This document shows positions 27,293 through 36,056 of a DNA stretch of 64,000 bases, in pieces. The notes under the pieces are model-generated. The model was not told where the DNA came from, did not search any database, and was given only the letters and a program-made list of their open reading frames with translations. The stretch comes from Paenibacillus albidus (GTDB lineage: Bacteria > Bacillota > Bacilli > Paenibacillales > Paenibacillaceae), in assembly GCF_014644435.1 (NCBI RefSeq), contig NZ_BMKR01000018.1:62001-126000 (forward strand). Reading direction: 5' to 3'. A program made the translations under genes and the position numbers. Position 1 is the first letter of the stretch. Each line of letters begins with the position of its first letter.

Positions 27293-27712
27293 TTATTTGC
27301 CAGTTTCCGAAAACTGTTTAATGCGCTCCCCCACCTGGTCACGAACCCGCTGGAAGACAGCCCATTTTTCTTCATCCGTTCCTTGCGCTTTCGCCGGATC
27401 ATCAAATCCCCAGTGTTCACGTTTTACTTTAGGAGGGGTAATTGGACATTTATCAGCGGCATCTCCACATAATGTAATGACGAGGTCTGCGTTATTCAGC
27501 AGCTGCGGATCAATAATATCTGAGGTTTGACCAGAAATATCAATACCTGCTTCGTTCATTGCCTGCACGGCTTTTGGATTTAAGCCATGAGCTTCAATGC
27601 CGGCGCTGTAAACATTCCACTCATCACTCAGGTATTTTTTCGCCCAGCCTTCTGCCATCTGGCTCCGGCAGGAGTTACCTGTACACAAAAAGTAAATGGT
27701 TTTCTTATCCAT
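27293..27712 (-). CDS. arsC: Arsenate reductase, thioredoxin-coupled
   Basis: 139 aa, the usual length for the Staphylococcus pI258/Bacillus ArsC family. The low-molecular-weight phosphatase P-loop CTGNSCRS starts at Cys10, and the redox pair is in TLCGDAADKCP (about Cys82 and Cys89). It reduces arsenate to arsenite using a Cys relay regenerated by thioredoxin. GGAG lies 10 nt before ATG 27712. Second gene of the arsB-arsC-phosphatase operon. Confidence 0.95.
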   Translation of the reverse strand: MDKKTIYFLCTGNSCRSQMAEGWAKKYLSDEWNVYSAGIEAHGLNPKAVQAMNEAGIDISGQTSDIIDPQLLNNADLVITLCGDAADKCPITPPKVKREHWGFDDPAKAQGTDEEKWAVFQRVRDQVGERIKQFSETGK

Positions 27713-27733
27713 GATTCATAATCTCCTTTAGTT

Positions 27734-29023
27734 TTAAAATAGGATCAACGTTATATATAGGCCAAGCAGCGTGATGAACAACGTGGGGATCGTAAGAATA
27801 ATACCTGTTTTGAAATACGTTCCCCAAGATATTTTCACGCCTTTGGCGGAAAGCACATGCAGCCACAGTAAGGTAGCCAGTGAACCAATTGGCGTGATCT
27901 TTGGTCCCAAATCAGAGCCAATAACATTCGCATAAATCAAGGCTTCCTTAATCAGTCCCGAGGTATGCGTAGCATCAATGGCCAGGGCATCAATCATAAC
28001 CGTAGGCATGTTATTCATCACCGAGGAGATGACAGCGGCAATAAAGCCCATCCCCATTGTTGCTGCGAACAGCCCTTGATCCGCAACTGCCTGAATCACA
28101 TCGGCGAGTACATCCGTAAGGCCGGCATTTCGCAGCCCATAGACGACGACATACATGCCGATGGAGAAGAATACGATCGCCCATGGTGCACCTTTAACTA
28201 CTTCCATGGTGGGTACGGAAGGACTTCTTCTTGCCATGAGCAGGAAAAAGATAGCTATGATCCCGGCCACCACAGAAACCGGAATGTTCAGGAATTCACT
28301 GACGAAATATCCTGCCAGCAGGACAGCAAGCACAACCCAGGACAGCTTGAACATCTGCTTGTCTTTAATGGCCTCTTCAGGGTTTTTCAGCTGTGAGCTG
28401 TCAAAGTTCCTTGGAATACTTTTACGGAAGAAGAGATAGAGCACGAGAATACTTGCCCCCAAGGAAAACAAGGTAGGCATTAACATACGCCCGGCATACT
28501 CCATAAAGGTAAGTCCGAAAAAGTCAGCCGATACGATATTCACCAGATTGCTCACAACCAGCGGCAAAGACGTAGTATCCGCAATGAACCCGCTGGCAAT
28601 GATGAATGGAAATAGCTTTTTCTCATCAAAATGGAGTGCCCGGACCATCGCCAGCACAATCGGAGTTAAGATGAGCGCCGCACCGTCATTGGCAAAAAAC
28701 GCGGCTACTACTGCTCCAAGAATGGTGACATAGATAAACATCCGCGTTCCATTCCCCCGGGCAGCCCTCGCCATATGTAGGGCTGCCCATTCGAAAAATC
28801 CAATTTTATCGAGTATCAAGGAAATCAGAATGATCGCAACAAATGCCAATGTGGCATTCCAGACAATCAAGGTGACATCAAGAACATCGTTAAAGCTGAC
28901 TACGCCTAGAAGTAGAGCAAGTATCGCCCCGCCGCAAGCCGACCATCCAATGGACAGGTTTTTGGGCTGCCAAATAACAAATACCAATGTGATTATAAAT
29001 ATAAGGCTTGCAAGAACTACCAA
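27734..29023 (-). CDS. arsB: Arsenite efflux permease ArsB
   Basis: TTG at 29023 preceded by GGGAGG with 7-nt spacing gives 429 aa, the classical ArsB length; a TTG five codons upstream overlaps the ribosome site and is less likely. About twelve membrane helices, with family motifs FFANDGAALILTPI and the VMNNMPTVMIDALAI pore-lining segment. Exports arsenite formed by ArsC; no arsA is present, so it works as a secondary carrier. First gene of the operon, behind the ArsR-type palindrome at 29102-29127. Confidence 0.93.
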   Translation of the reverse strand: MVVLASLIFIITLVFVIWQPKNLSIGWSACGGAILALLLGVVSFNDVLDVTLIVWNATLAFVAIILISLILDKIGFFEWAALHMARAARGNGTRMFIYVTILGAVVAAFFANDGAALILTPIVLAMVRALHFDEKKLFPFIIASGFIADTTSLPLVVSNLVNIVSADFFGLTFMEYAGRMLMPTLFSLGASILVLYLFFRKSIPRNFDSSQLKNPEEAIKDKQMFKLSWVVLAVLLAGYFVSEFLNIPVSVVAGIIAIFFLLMARRSPSVPTMEVVKGAPWAIVFFSIGMYVVVYGLRNAGLTDVLADVIQAVADQGLFAATMGMGFIAAVISSVMNNMPTVMIDALAIDATHTSGLIKEALIYANVIGSDLGPKITPIGSLATLLWLHVLSAKGVKISWGTYFKTGIILTIPTLFITLLGLYITLILF

Positions 29024-29101
29024 GTCTTTACCTCCCAATTATGTCTAATCTCCACTCTCCCTACACTCCTTTCAAACACAAATAGAATGACTCCGAGCAT
29101 C

Positions 29102-29127
29102 ATTATATAACTATATTCTTATATAAT
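29102..29127. promoter_or_regulatory. ArsR-type operator upstream of arsB
   Basis: ATTATATAA-8-TTATATAAT, perfect 9-bp arms, 79 nt before arsB, in the arsR-arsB gap. Confidence 0.75.
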
Positions 29128-29141
29128 CAATAAGCTAATTG

Positions 29142-29468
29142 TCACTCGCAGCAAACAGAAGTTGGCACCTTGTTCATAAAGGATAGGACTGTATGGGAAT
29201 CCGGTGTAAGATTAAGAACAGCCTTAATGTGGGGCTTATCTTCGATATTTAGGGAATAGTATACCCATTGCCCCTTCTTTTGTTCCTTTACGATCCCTTT
29301 GCTTTTTAGTTTACGTAAGTGCTGGCTTACGGCTGGCTGAGAAATGTCAAAGAGATCCACAAATTCACATACGCACCACTCCCGCTCTTTTAAAAGTGAA
29401 AGTATCGTGAGGCGTGTTTTGTCCCCCAGAAGTTTTAAGTCGTCTGCCATATCAGTAAGTACATCCAT
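29142..29468 (-). CDS. arsR: Arsenical resistance repressor ArsR
   Basis: 108 aa SmtB/ArsR winged helix. The metalloid-sensing pair is in EWCVCEF (about Cys32 and Cys34), in the first helix of the recognition motif, followed by FDISQPAVSQHLRKLKSKGIV. A C-terminal Cys-Cys (SVCCE) is extra. Repressor released by arsenite. AGGAG precedes ATG 29468 by 8 nt. Its gene has one palindrome upstream and one downstream, so arsR and arsB may be transcribed from separate, co-repressed promoters. Confidence 0.93.
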   Translation of the reverse strand: MDVLTDMADDLKLLGDKTRLTILSLLKEREWCVCEFVDLFDISQPAVSQHLRKLKSKGIVKEQKKGQWVYYSLNIEDKPHIKAVLNLTPDSHTVLSFMNKVPTSVCCE

Positions 29469-29489
29469 ACAAGTATCTCCTCCCCATAT

Positions 29490-29509
29490 ATATAAGACGA
29501 TGCTTATAT
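29490..29509. promoter_or_regulatory. ArsR-type operator upstream of arsR
   Basis: ATATAAG-6-CTTATAT, 22 nt before the arsR start; same half-site word as the 29102-29127 palindrome. Confidence 0.7.
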
Positions 29510-29574
29510 TCTAAAGCTATTATTACAAATAAGCAATGACCCGGCGTTGTGAAATTGATCCTACTAACTAAACA

Positions 29575-29628
29575 GAGGCTGCCCCAAGCAGCCATTTCAT
29601 GGTTTTTGGGACAGCCTCCTTTCGCCGG
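29575..29628 (-). terminator. Terminator after the SDR gene
   Basis: GAGGCTGTCCCAA and TTGGGGCAGCCTC arms (one mismatch) just past the SDR stop; T-run weak. Confidence 0.55.
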
Positions 29629-29644
29629 TTCTTTGATACAATAT

Positions 29645-30382
29645 TCAGTTGAACCCGCCGTTTACACGAATTGTCTGTCCCGTTATCCAACGGGCTTTGT
29701 CGCTGACGAGCAGCTCGATTGCATTTCCGATGTCCTCCGGTTCACCAAGCCGTCCAAAAGAGTTCATTCGGCGGTAGGAATCTATCAATTCCTCTGATTT
29801 CCCGTTCAGGAATAACTCGGTCGACACTTGTCCCGGTGCTATGCAATTGATGATGATGTCCTTCGGACCAAATTCCTTTGCCAGATGACGGGTCAACTGC
29901 TCGGTAGCACCTTTCGTTGCAGCGTAGACGCTGTACGTCGGGAGCATCGCTCCCGATACGGAGGTTGAGAAGTTGATGATCGACCCGCCTTTTTTCATAT
30001 GCTTCATTGCTTGTTGGCAAGCGAAATAAGTCCCTTTCACATTGATCGCGAAATGCCGGTCAAACATCTCTTCCGTGACATCCGCGATAGCCGTACATTC
30101 CATGATACCGGCATTATTGATCAGTATGTCCAAGCGTCCAAATCGCTCAAGCGTCTCCGTGAACAAAACTTCGACTTCGCTCACCTTGCTTACATCGGCG
30201 CGTATGGCCGTCGCTTCGCCGCCGGACCGCTCAATCGTCTTTACCACCTCGTCCGCTTTCATCTGATTCGAGGAATAATTGACGACCACCTTCGCGCCGG
30301 ATTGCGCCAATTGGATAGCTACTTGCCGTCCGATGCCCCGTGATGCCCCAGTGACGATTGCGACTTTTCCATTCAAATTCAT
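29645..30382 (-). CDS. SDR family oxidoreductase (3-oxoacyl reductase/glucose dehydrogenase-like)
   Basis: 245 aa. TGASRGIGR cofactor motif, NNAG, catalytic Ser in INFSTSVSG, YAATKGA Tyr/Lys, and GQTIRVNGGFN at the C-terminus: a complete classical SDR, probably NADP-linked (Ser-Asn after the second strand). Substrate unknown. AAGGAG is 9 nt before ATG 30382; an ATG two codons earlier is too close to it. Divergent from the AraC gene, which is probably its regulator. Confidence 0.85.
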   Translation of the reverse strand: MNLNGKVAIVTGASRGIGRQVAIQLAQSGAKVVVNYSSNQMKADEVVKTIERSGGEATAIRADVSKVSEVEVLFTETLERFGRLDILINNAGIMECTAIADVTEEMFDRHFAINVKGTYFACQQAMKHMKKGGSIINFSTSVSGAMLPTYSVYAATKGATEQLTRHLAKEFGPKDIIINCIAPGQVSTELFLNGKSEELIDSYRRMNSFGRLGEPEDIGNAIELLVSDKARWITGQTIRVNGGFN

Positions 30383-30409
30383 TCCCATTCTCTCCTTTAA
30401 TGTTGTTTT

Positions 30410-30479
30410 TGACCGATCGGGCTTTCACCGTGTTCGACCTTGTAAATTGATTATATTGAATGTTTGTCTTAACCGGTTA
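30410..30479. promoter_or_regulatory. Two palindromes in the SDR/araC-type intergenic region
   Basis: CCGATCGG (30412-30419) and TAACCGGTTA (30470-30479) lie between the divergent genes, plausible regulator sites; which protein binds is not shown. Confidence 0.35.
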
Positions 30480-30568
30480 GAACATACCTGTTCATTCCTT
30501 GCCTAATTCTCTTCTGTCTCACTATAATAGTAGTAAACTACAGTCTTTCAGGAAAGGAAACCGCAAAC

Positions 30569-31495
30569 ATGGACGAATCCCTGCGCATGGAACAAGCCCT
30601 GCAACAATTGGCGCTATTGATCCGTCGCCATGCTCCTTCGAATGGCACGCATCCGACGTCCGTGTCTTCTTTGAAGCTGATGCATACCACACAGTTGTCA
30701 GAACCGCTGGAATCTGTGTATAAACCATCCATTTGCGTAGTAGCGCAAGGGGCAAAAATGGCCACACTGGCTGACGAAATCTACCGGTACGATCCTTCAA
30801 CTTACCTGGTCACATCCGTCGAATTGCCGATCATCGGCAGAATTATCGAAGCGTCGCCCGAGATCCCGTATTTAAGCTTAAAACTGAGCTTCGACGCCGA
30901 CATCATCCTGGACCTTGTAAAAGAGATGAATCGACCCGCTTTCGTTCCCGCGGAATCCAGTCGTGGCATAACCGTGAACCGAACGTCTCCCACATTGCTT
31001 GAAGCCATCGTGCGGCTCCTGCAGTTACTTAACACGCCTGAGGACGTTCCGATTCTGGCGCCGCTTGTCATCCGTGAAATTCTGTATCGGGTGCTTCAAA
31101 GTGAACAAGGCGCGCTCATCCATCAATTCGCGGTCATCGGCAGCCATGCACACAACATCGCTCAAGCGATCCAGTTGATTAACCGGCAATACGACCGTCC
31201 GCTCGTAATTGAGCAGCTTGCAAAGTCCGTAAACATGAGCACATCGGCGTTTCATAAACATTTCAAGCGCGTCACAGCGATGAGCCCGTTGCAATATCAG
31301 AAAACGGTGCGTTTGCAGGAAGCCCGGCGTTTAATGTTGACGGAAACCGTGCAAGCCTCTGATGCTGCCTTCCGCGTAGGTTATGAGAGTCCGTCCCAGT
31401 TCAGCCGGGAGTATGCCCGTATGTATGGACGACCGCCGACGCTGGATATTCAGGAGCTTCGCGGATCAGTCGTGGGCTCCAATGTGCTTGGCTGA
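30569..31495 (+). CDS. AraC family regulator (AraC_N ligand domain)
   Basis: 308 aa. The N-terminal half is the AraC_N cupin-like domain typical of regulators next to oxidoreductases (KPSICVVAQGAK, LVTSVELPIIGRI); the C-terminal about 100 residues hold the two HTH motifs (LVIEQLAKSVNMSTSAFHKHFKRVT and VQASDAAFRVGYESPSQFSREYARMYG). Divergent from an SDR gene, the usual arrangement for this subgroup, where it activates the dehydrogenase in response to an aldehyde or alcohol. That role is by analogy. Confidence 0.88.
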   Translation: MDESLRMEQALQQLALLIRRHAPSNGTHPTSVSSLKLMHTTQLSEPLESVYKPSICVVAQGAKMATLADEIYRYDPSTYLVTSVELPIIGRIIEASPEIPYLSLKLSFDADIILDLVKEMNRPAFVPAESSRGITVNRTSPTLLEAIVRLLQLLNTPEDVPILAPLVIREILYRVLQSEQGALIHQFAVIGSHAHNIAQAIQLINRQYDRPLVIEQLAKSVNMSTSAFHKHFKRVTAMSPLQYQKTVRLQEARRLMLTETVQASDAAFRVGYESPSQFSREYARMYGRPPTLDIQELRGSVVGSNVLG

Positions 31496-31531
31496 ATTTC
31501 AGGAATGGCAGCAAGAGAAAAGTTCCCCGAA

Positions 31532-31574
31532 AAGAACAGGGCCCTGACGTTTGATACGTCAAGGCCCTGTTCTT
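31532..31574. terminator. Bidirectional terminator
   Basis: AAGAACAGGGCC...GGCCCTGTTCTT with inner TGACG/CGTCA and T-rich flanks, between the AraC gene and the convergent lipoprotein gene. Confidence 0.85.
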
Positions 31575-31581
31575 CTTTTTG

Positions 31582-32541
31582 TTATGGCTGACCCAGAAAT
31601 CCCTCCTGAAAGATGTCGAGCAGGTACTCAAGTGTAGTCGGATCGCTGTAGGTGGATGCTTTCGTTTCAAATTCAATCACCCTTTTATTCTGCACTGCAG
31701 GAATACTGTTCCAGATGTTCGATTTCATGATTTCATTATCGGTGTTCATGTTCCTGCTGACGACGAGGAAATCACCCGAGTATTCCGGCAACACTTCCAG
31801 TGACAAGGAATAACTTCCCGATTCCTGGGTATCCTGTTTGACTTTCTCCGGCATGGCCAAGTTCATGGCCTGATATAGAATTTCAGTGCCTCGTGCCCAG
31901 TTATTACCCATTACGAAGACACTTTTGTCACTGATTTCGATTGCAGATACCGTAATATTTTCTCCATGTTTGGCTTTGATCTCTTTACCGATGGCTGCAG
32001 TTCTCTGCTTGAAATCGTCAATCCACTGCTGTGCTTCTGCTTCTTTGTTCACCAGTTTGCCAATCTCCAACTGTTGGTTCAGATAGTCCAGCTTTCCCCA
32101 TGTGAAAGAGACCGTTGGGGCTATATTAGCAAATTGATCAAGATTTTTCATATGCGATCCGGCAATAATAAGATCAGGATTTTGTGCGGCAACACTCTCC
32201 GGATCTTCCTCGGATACAATAGCCACTCCTTTTAACTTGTCAGTAAAAAGAGGATTAGCCGCCGTCCATTGATCAACACCGACCAGTGTTTCTCCTAACG
32301 AAAGCACATTTGGCGCATTGGTCAATGCAACGATTCTTACAGGCTTGGCCGGAATTTCTACGGGGCCGCTTTCCGATTGATAAGTAATGGTTTGGGAGAG
32401 TTCCCCGGCAGTTTGCTCCGCTACAGGCGTCTCTTGAGAATCAGCAGTCGACTCTTTACTCCCGGAATCGTTGCCACAAGCGCTCATAATGATGGTGAGC
32501 ATTAGCAGGACAACCATAAGTAAGTATGATTTGTGTTTCAT
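31582..32541 (-). CDS. Iron-siderophore ABC transporter substrate-binding lipoprotein
   Basis: 319 aa from ATG 32541 (GGGGGAG upstream). Lipoprotein signal peptide ending in the lipobox IMSAC (Cys about 22). Periplasmic-binding fold of the FecB/FepB class: PVRIVALTNAPNVLSLGETLVGVDQW, PDLIIAGSHMKNLDQFANIAPTV, SAIEISDKSVFVMGNNW. Binds a ferric siderophore outside the membrane. A near-perfect Fur box lies at 32577-32595. No permease or ATPase gene follows; the partner must be elsewhere, or the protein feeds a shared transporter. Confidence 0.88.
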   Translation of the reverse strand: MKHKSYLLMVVLLMLTIIMSACGNDSGSKESTADSQETPVAEQTAGELSQTITYQSESGPVEIPAKPVRIVALTNAPNVLSLGETLVGVDQWTAANPLFTDKLKGVAIVSEEDPESVAAQNPDLIIAGSHMKNLDQFANIAPTVSFTWGKLDYLNQQLEIGKLVNKEAEAQQWIDDFKQRTAAIGKEIKAKHGENITVSAIEISDKSVFVMGNNWARGTEILYQAMNLAMPEKVKQDTQESGSYSLSLEVLPEYSGDFLVVSRNMNTDNEIMKSNIWNSIPAVQNKRVIEFETKASTYSDPTTLEYLLDIFQEGFLGQP

Positions 32542-32576
32542 GTTTAAGTATTCTCCCCCTGGATAATCGGTATTCT

Positions 32577-32595
32577 GATAATGATAATTATTATC
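32577..32595. promoter_or_regulatory. Fur box
   Basis: GATAATGATAATTATTATC differs from the 19-bp Fur consensus by one base and lies 36 nt before the lipoprotein start. Confidence 0.88.
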
Positions 32596-32660
32596 AATAT
32601 CATCAAATGAAATTCTAAGGTAGAATCCTCGAGATGTCAATCCTGGTCACATCGTAAATC

Positions 32661-32689
32661 AAAAAAAAGCCCCCCACTTGAGAGCTTTT
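32661..32689 (-). terminator. Terminator after the M20 amidohydrolase gene
   Basis: Minus strand AAAAAGCTCTC-loop-GGGGGGCTTTTTTTT, with two G-U pairs; 25 nt past the stop. Confidence 0.7.
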
Positions 32690-32713
32690 TATCAAGACCG
32701 GAACTATCTATTC

Positions 32714-33886
32714 TTAAAAGTCAGATTCAACATTCTCCATCGATAGATTTGATTTGTTCAATTCTTTCAGAGCTTGCACGGTTAGGTTGGAGAAATATTC
32801 TGCTGCAGGCAGCAGCAAGGTCTCGTCAGGCGCAAACTTTGGATGATGAAGAGCATGCGCAGCACCTGATCCGATCATCACAAAGGCTCCGGGAATCGTC
32901 TGCAGGTAAAAAGAAAAATCCTCCCCTCCCATCTGGGGACCTATCTCAAGAACCCGATAGCCTTGCTCATCAGCCACCTTGCTCATGAATTCAGACCATC
33001 TGGAATCATTTATGGTTGCAGGCGGCCCAGGATACCAGTGCAGTAACGCTTCGGCCCCGGCTGCAGCAGCCAACCCCTGAAGGATTTGATCCATTCTGCG
33101 GGGGATCTCCTGCTGAATAGATGTATTTAAAGTTCGAACCGTCCCTTCCAGTACCACGTTTTCCGGAAGCACATTCCATGTATTGCCTCCGGTAATCCGC
33201 GTTACGCTCACTACTACAGATTCCAATGCACTAACAGACCGGCTGCTAATGGTCTGCAAAGCCAGCACAATCTGTGAGGCGAGTACAATCGAATCTGTCC
33301 CTTTCTCCGGCGACGCAGCATGAGCTCCCGTTCCCTTGATTGTAATTTCAAATCGGTCTACTCCTGCAGTAATTGCGCCGGCCCTCGTCCCCAATTCGCC
33401 TACCGCAAGTTCGGGCCAGTTATGCAAGCCAAAGATCGCCTCAACATCTTTGAGACCTCCAGAATTTATGATCTGTTTGGCTCCATGCCCCGTCTCTTCA
33501 GCGGGCTGAAAGATGATGCGCACAGTTCCCGGCAATTCTTCCTCCCGCTCTTTAAGATTATAAGCGGCCCCCAGAATTACTGCTGTATGTAAATCATGAC
33601 CGCATGCATGCATCTTGCCCTCTACTTGGGAGCTATAGGGAAGTCCCGTCTCTTCTTGTATCGGAAGAGCGTCAATGTCCGCACGAATAGCAAGGATTGG
33701 CGCTTGTCCAGTGCCAATCTGAGCGACCAGTCCTGTTCGCAATAGAGGCAGATCCAGGACATGGATCCCTGCTTCATCTAACCAGCCCCTTAGCTTGCGT
33801 GTGGTGGAATATTCTTCATTGGATAGCTCTGGGTTTTGGTGCAAGTAATGACGAATTTCCTGCAATTTCTGTTCTGAGTTCTTCAA
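32714..33886 (-). CDS. M20 family amidohydrolase
   Basis: 390 aa, M20D group like YxeP/YtnL/HipO. Metal ligands in MHACGHDLHTA, catalytic Glu pair in FQPAEETGHGA, and the lid-domain His in TGAHAASPEKG; C-terminal GGEDFSFY. Hydrolyses an N-acylated amino acid or similar amide in the cytosol. TTG start at 33886 with GGAGG 7 nt upstream. Follows the MarR gene by 33 nt, so it is co-transcribed with it and presumably belongs to the same pathway as the large operon to the right: it could free the acid that the CoA ligase activates. That step is inference. Confidence 0.87.
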   Translation of the reverse strand: MKNSEQKLQEIRHYLHQNPELSNEEYSTTRKLRGWLDEAGIHVLDLPLLRTGLVAQIGTGQAPILAIRADIDALPIQEETGLPYSSQVEGKMHACGHDLHTAVILGAAYNLKEREEELPGTVRIIFQPAEETGHGAKQIINSGGLKDVEAIFGLHNWPELAVGELGTRAGAITAGVDRFEITIKGTGAHAASPEKGTDSIVLASQIVLALQTISSRSVSALESVVVSVTRITGGNTWNVLPENVVLEGTVRTLNTSIQQEIPRRMDQILQGLAAAAGAEALLHWYPGPPATINDSRWSEFMSKVADEQGYRVLEIGPQMGGEDFSFYLQTIPGAFVMIGSGAAHALHHPKFAPDETLLLPAAEYFSNLTVQALKELNKSNLSMENVESDF

Positions 33887-33919
33887 TGCAATTCCTCCTT
33901 AATGTCTACGATATATGCT

Positions 33920-34372
33920 TTACTCCAGATAACGCCCCAATTCTTCCGTGTACTTGTGAATGAACTTAAGGATGATCCTCTGCTCTTCAGGGGAGTAGTT
34001 GTCAAACTCTCTATCGATGTCTGCACTCCTCGTCTCATGTATCTTATAATGGCCCTCAAAGGCTCCTTGTCCCAGTTCAGTCAGCCTGAAATAAACCTCT
34101 TTTTTGTTTCCTTCAACCTGATATTTCGAAACAAGGCCTTTGGCTTCTAGCTTGGACAACAATTTGGAAGCGGTTCCTTTTGTGATGTTAAGAACATTTG
34201 AGATTTCAGTTAATTTACAATCCGGATGGAGACCAATTGCCTCAATCATATGAATTTCAGATAAATATAAGACGACTCCAGAACTGTACTCTCTCGGCAT
34301 CTTATTCAGTGTATTATAGACCTCGAACATACGGACCAAAGCACGGTCCAGTTCAACATGAAATTTCTCCAA
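33920..34372 (-). CDS. MarR family regulator of the CoA-ligase/ABC cluster
   Basis: 150 aa, TTG start with AGGAG 9 nt upstream. MarR winged helix (KLTEISNVLNITKGTASKLLSKLEAKGLVSKYQ, wing GNKKEVYFRLT). The marR promoter carries a 19-bp palindrome at 34395-34413 that is repeated almost exactly over the start point of the eight-gene operon at 41923-41941, which is good evidence that this protein represses both transcripts. The ligand is probably the substrate or a CoA thioester of the pathway. Confidence 0.88.
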   Translation of the reverse strand: MEKFHVELDRALVRMFEVYNTLNKMPREYSSGVVLYLSEIHMIEAIGLHPDCKLTEISNVLNITKGTASKLLSKLEAKGLVSKYQVEGNKKEVYFRLTELGQGAFEGHYKIHETRSADIDREFDNYSPEEQRIILKFIHKYTEELGRYLE

Positions 34373-34394
34373 TCTTTAACGCTCCTCTGAAATA

Positions 34395-34413
34395 TTGTTT
34401 TCTTACGAAACAA
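34395..34413. promoter_or_regulatory. MarR operator, marR copy
   Basis: TTGTTTTCTTACGAAACAA; matches TTGTTTGCCAACGAAACAT at 41923-41941. It starts 4 nt after the -10 element, covering the predicted transcription start. Confidence 0.75.
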
Positions 34414-34417
34414 TTTC

Positions 34418-34447
34418 ATACTATACGTACGCCATAGGATTCGTCAA
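34418..34447 (-). promoter_or_regulatory. marR promoter
   Basis: TTGACG (34447-34442), 18-nt spacer, TAGTAT (34423-34418); TATAGT with a 16-nt spacer is an overlapping alternative. Confidence 0.65.
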
Positions 34448-34528
34448 ACAATAATTCCATCATCTAAGCACCCGTGACTTGAAGGTAATCTCATGTTGAA
34501 TGCCGGATCGCGATATACTTTTGTATAT

Positions 34529-35221
34529 TTAGTAAGTATCGCCAAGCATAGGACGAATACTGATCTCTTCCACCACTGCCTGCGGGCTGAGGTCAAGCAT
34601 CGTCTCGACGATCTTGGCTATATCATTTGAGGCAAGGAATCTGTCTTCAGCAATACCTTCCCCTGGTACTCTTCTTTCAGTAAATGTCGCTCCAGGATGA
34701 ATGAGGGTCACCCCTACGCCAAATGTTTTCAGTTCTTCTCTTAGGCCATGGGCATAATTACTCAAGGCTGCTTTAGATATAGCATAGAAAGAGCTGTCCG
34801 AACGAAGAGCCGCTGTTGATCCGATAAAAAAGATACGTGGATAGCTTCCTGCCTTGATTGCCGGAAGAAAGGCCTTCACCAGAGCCACATTCGCAAGCAG
34901 ATTTACACGTAATATACGTTCAAGCTCTGTCACATCGGGCTCTATCACCGAACGGCTTGCATCGTAGAATGCTGCAGCATTAAGCACCAGTACATCCGGC
35001 GAGAATGTATGCTCTTTGGCATATTCTGCCAGCTGGTTGATCGAGGACAGTTCCCCAGCATCTGCAGTCAAATACAACGTATCCTTAGGAAGTAATGCTG
35101 CAGCGGATTCGAGATGATGTTTGTCACGCCCGGATATGAGCAGACGATGCCCCCCTGCTCCAAGCTTCCGGCTGATTGCAAGTCCAATTCCTCTGCTCCC
35201 CCCGGTAATCAATATATTCAT
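34529..35221 (-). CDS. SDR family oxidoreductase, last gene of the operon
   Basis: 230 aa from ATG 35221 behind GGAGGTGACAGA. TGGSRGIGL cofactor motif, NAAAFYDASR, active-site Ser in FIGSTAALRS, YAISKAA for Tyr/Lys. The C-terminus is short for an SDR and ends IRPMLGDTY, like the YdfG/sepiapterin-reductase side of the family. It follows the ABC ATPase by 38 nt and closes the eight-gene operon. It could oxidise or reduce a pathway hydroxyl/keto group; substrate unknown. Confidence 0.85.
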   Translation of the reverse strand: MNILITGGSRGIGLAISRKLGAGGHRLLISGRDKHHLESAAALLPKDTLYLTADAGELSSINQLAEYAKEHTFSPDVLVLNAAAFYDASRSVIEPDVTELERILRVNLLANVALVKAFLPAIKAGSYPRIFFIGSTAALRSDSSFYAISKAALSNYAHGLREELKTFGVGVTLIHPGATFTERRVPGEGIAEDRFLASNDIAKIVETMLDLSPQAVVEEISIRPMLGDTY

Positions 35222-35259
35222 TCTGTCACCTCCGAGGCTATTTGTTGAGAGGGGATACA

Positions 35260-36036
35260 CTAAATGAAATACTCCGTCTGATCCGCGGGAGGGTTATTGA
35301 TACTGATATAGATTTTCTCCACAATATTCAGAATTTCGGCATCGTTTCTGCTGCGCGGTCTTTCAAAAGGAACCTCGAATATCTGATGAATGCGCCCCGG
35401 ACGAGGGCTGAGCAGGACAATACGTGTAGCCAGGTATACCGCTTCAGCCACATCATGAGTAATGAAAAATACCGTTTTCTTCTCCTGCTGCCATATCCGT
35501 ATGATCTCATCCTGTAGTGTTAGCCGTGTCAGGTGATCGACAGCACTGAAGGGTTCATCCATCAGGATTACCTGCGGATCAGCTACCAGCGTCCGGGCTA
35601 AGCCGGCTCGCTGGCGCATACCTCCGGATAATTGATGAGGATATTTATCGGCAAAGCCGCCTAGCCCCACAAGATCAATCGTGCGCTCTGCTCGCTCACG
35701 CCGCTCTGGACGCGGAACCCCTGCAATCTCCAAACCGAATTCAATATTTCGCCGGATCGTGCGCCAAGGAAATAGAGCGGAATCCTGAAATACAACTCCG
35801 ATATCTCTGCTCGTTCCAAACTGCACCTTGCCGTCCAAAATGATCTCACCGCTGGATTGTTTAAGCAGGCCGGCCACGATTTCGAGCAGCGTGCTCTTCC
35901 CGCATCCGCTTGGACCAAGAACGCAGACGAACTCACCATCACTCACCTGAAGATTTATATTTTTGAGCGCTAAAGTCTGCTCATCGTCCACACTGGAGTA
36001 TTCCTTGTTGATGTTACGGAGTTCAATAGTAGGCAT
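35260..36036 (-). CDS. ABC transporter ATPase, SsuB/TauB type
   Basis: 258 aa. Walker A GPSGCGKST, Q-loop FQDSALFPWR, signature LSGGMRQR, Walker B VILMDEPFSAVD, switch His ITHD. The LFPWRT motif and the match of its neighbours place it in the nitrate/sulfonate/taurine class of importers, which also carry pyrimidine precursors and aromatic acids. Couples ATP to the permease at 37210. Cytoplasmic side of the membrane. Confidence 0.9.
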   Translation of the reverse strand: MPTIELRNINKEYSSVDDEQTLALKNINLQVSDGEFVCVLGPSGCGKSTLLEIVAGLLKQSSGEIILDGKVQFGTSRDIGVVFQDSALFPWRTIRRNIEFGLEIAGVPRPERRERAERTIDLVGLGGFADKYPHQLSGGMRQRAGLARTLVADPQVILMDEPFSAVDHLTRLTLQDEIIRIWQQEKKTVFFITHDVAEAVYLATRIVLLSPRPGRIHQIFEVPFERPRSRNDAEILNIVEKIYISINNPPADQTEYFI

Positions 36037-36056
36037 ATGCGCTCCTCCCTGTGTGA

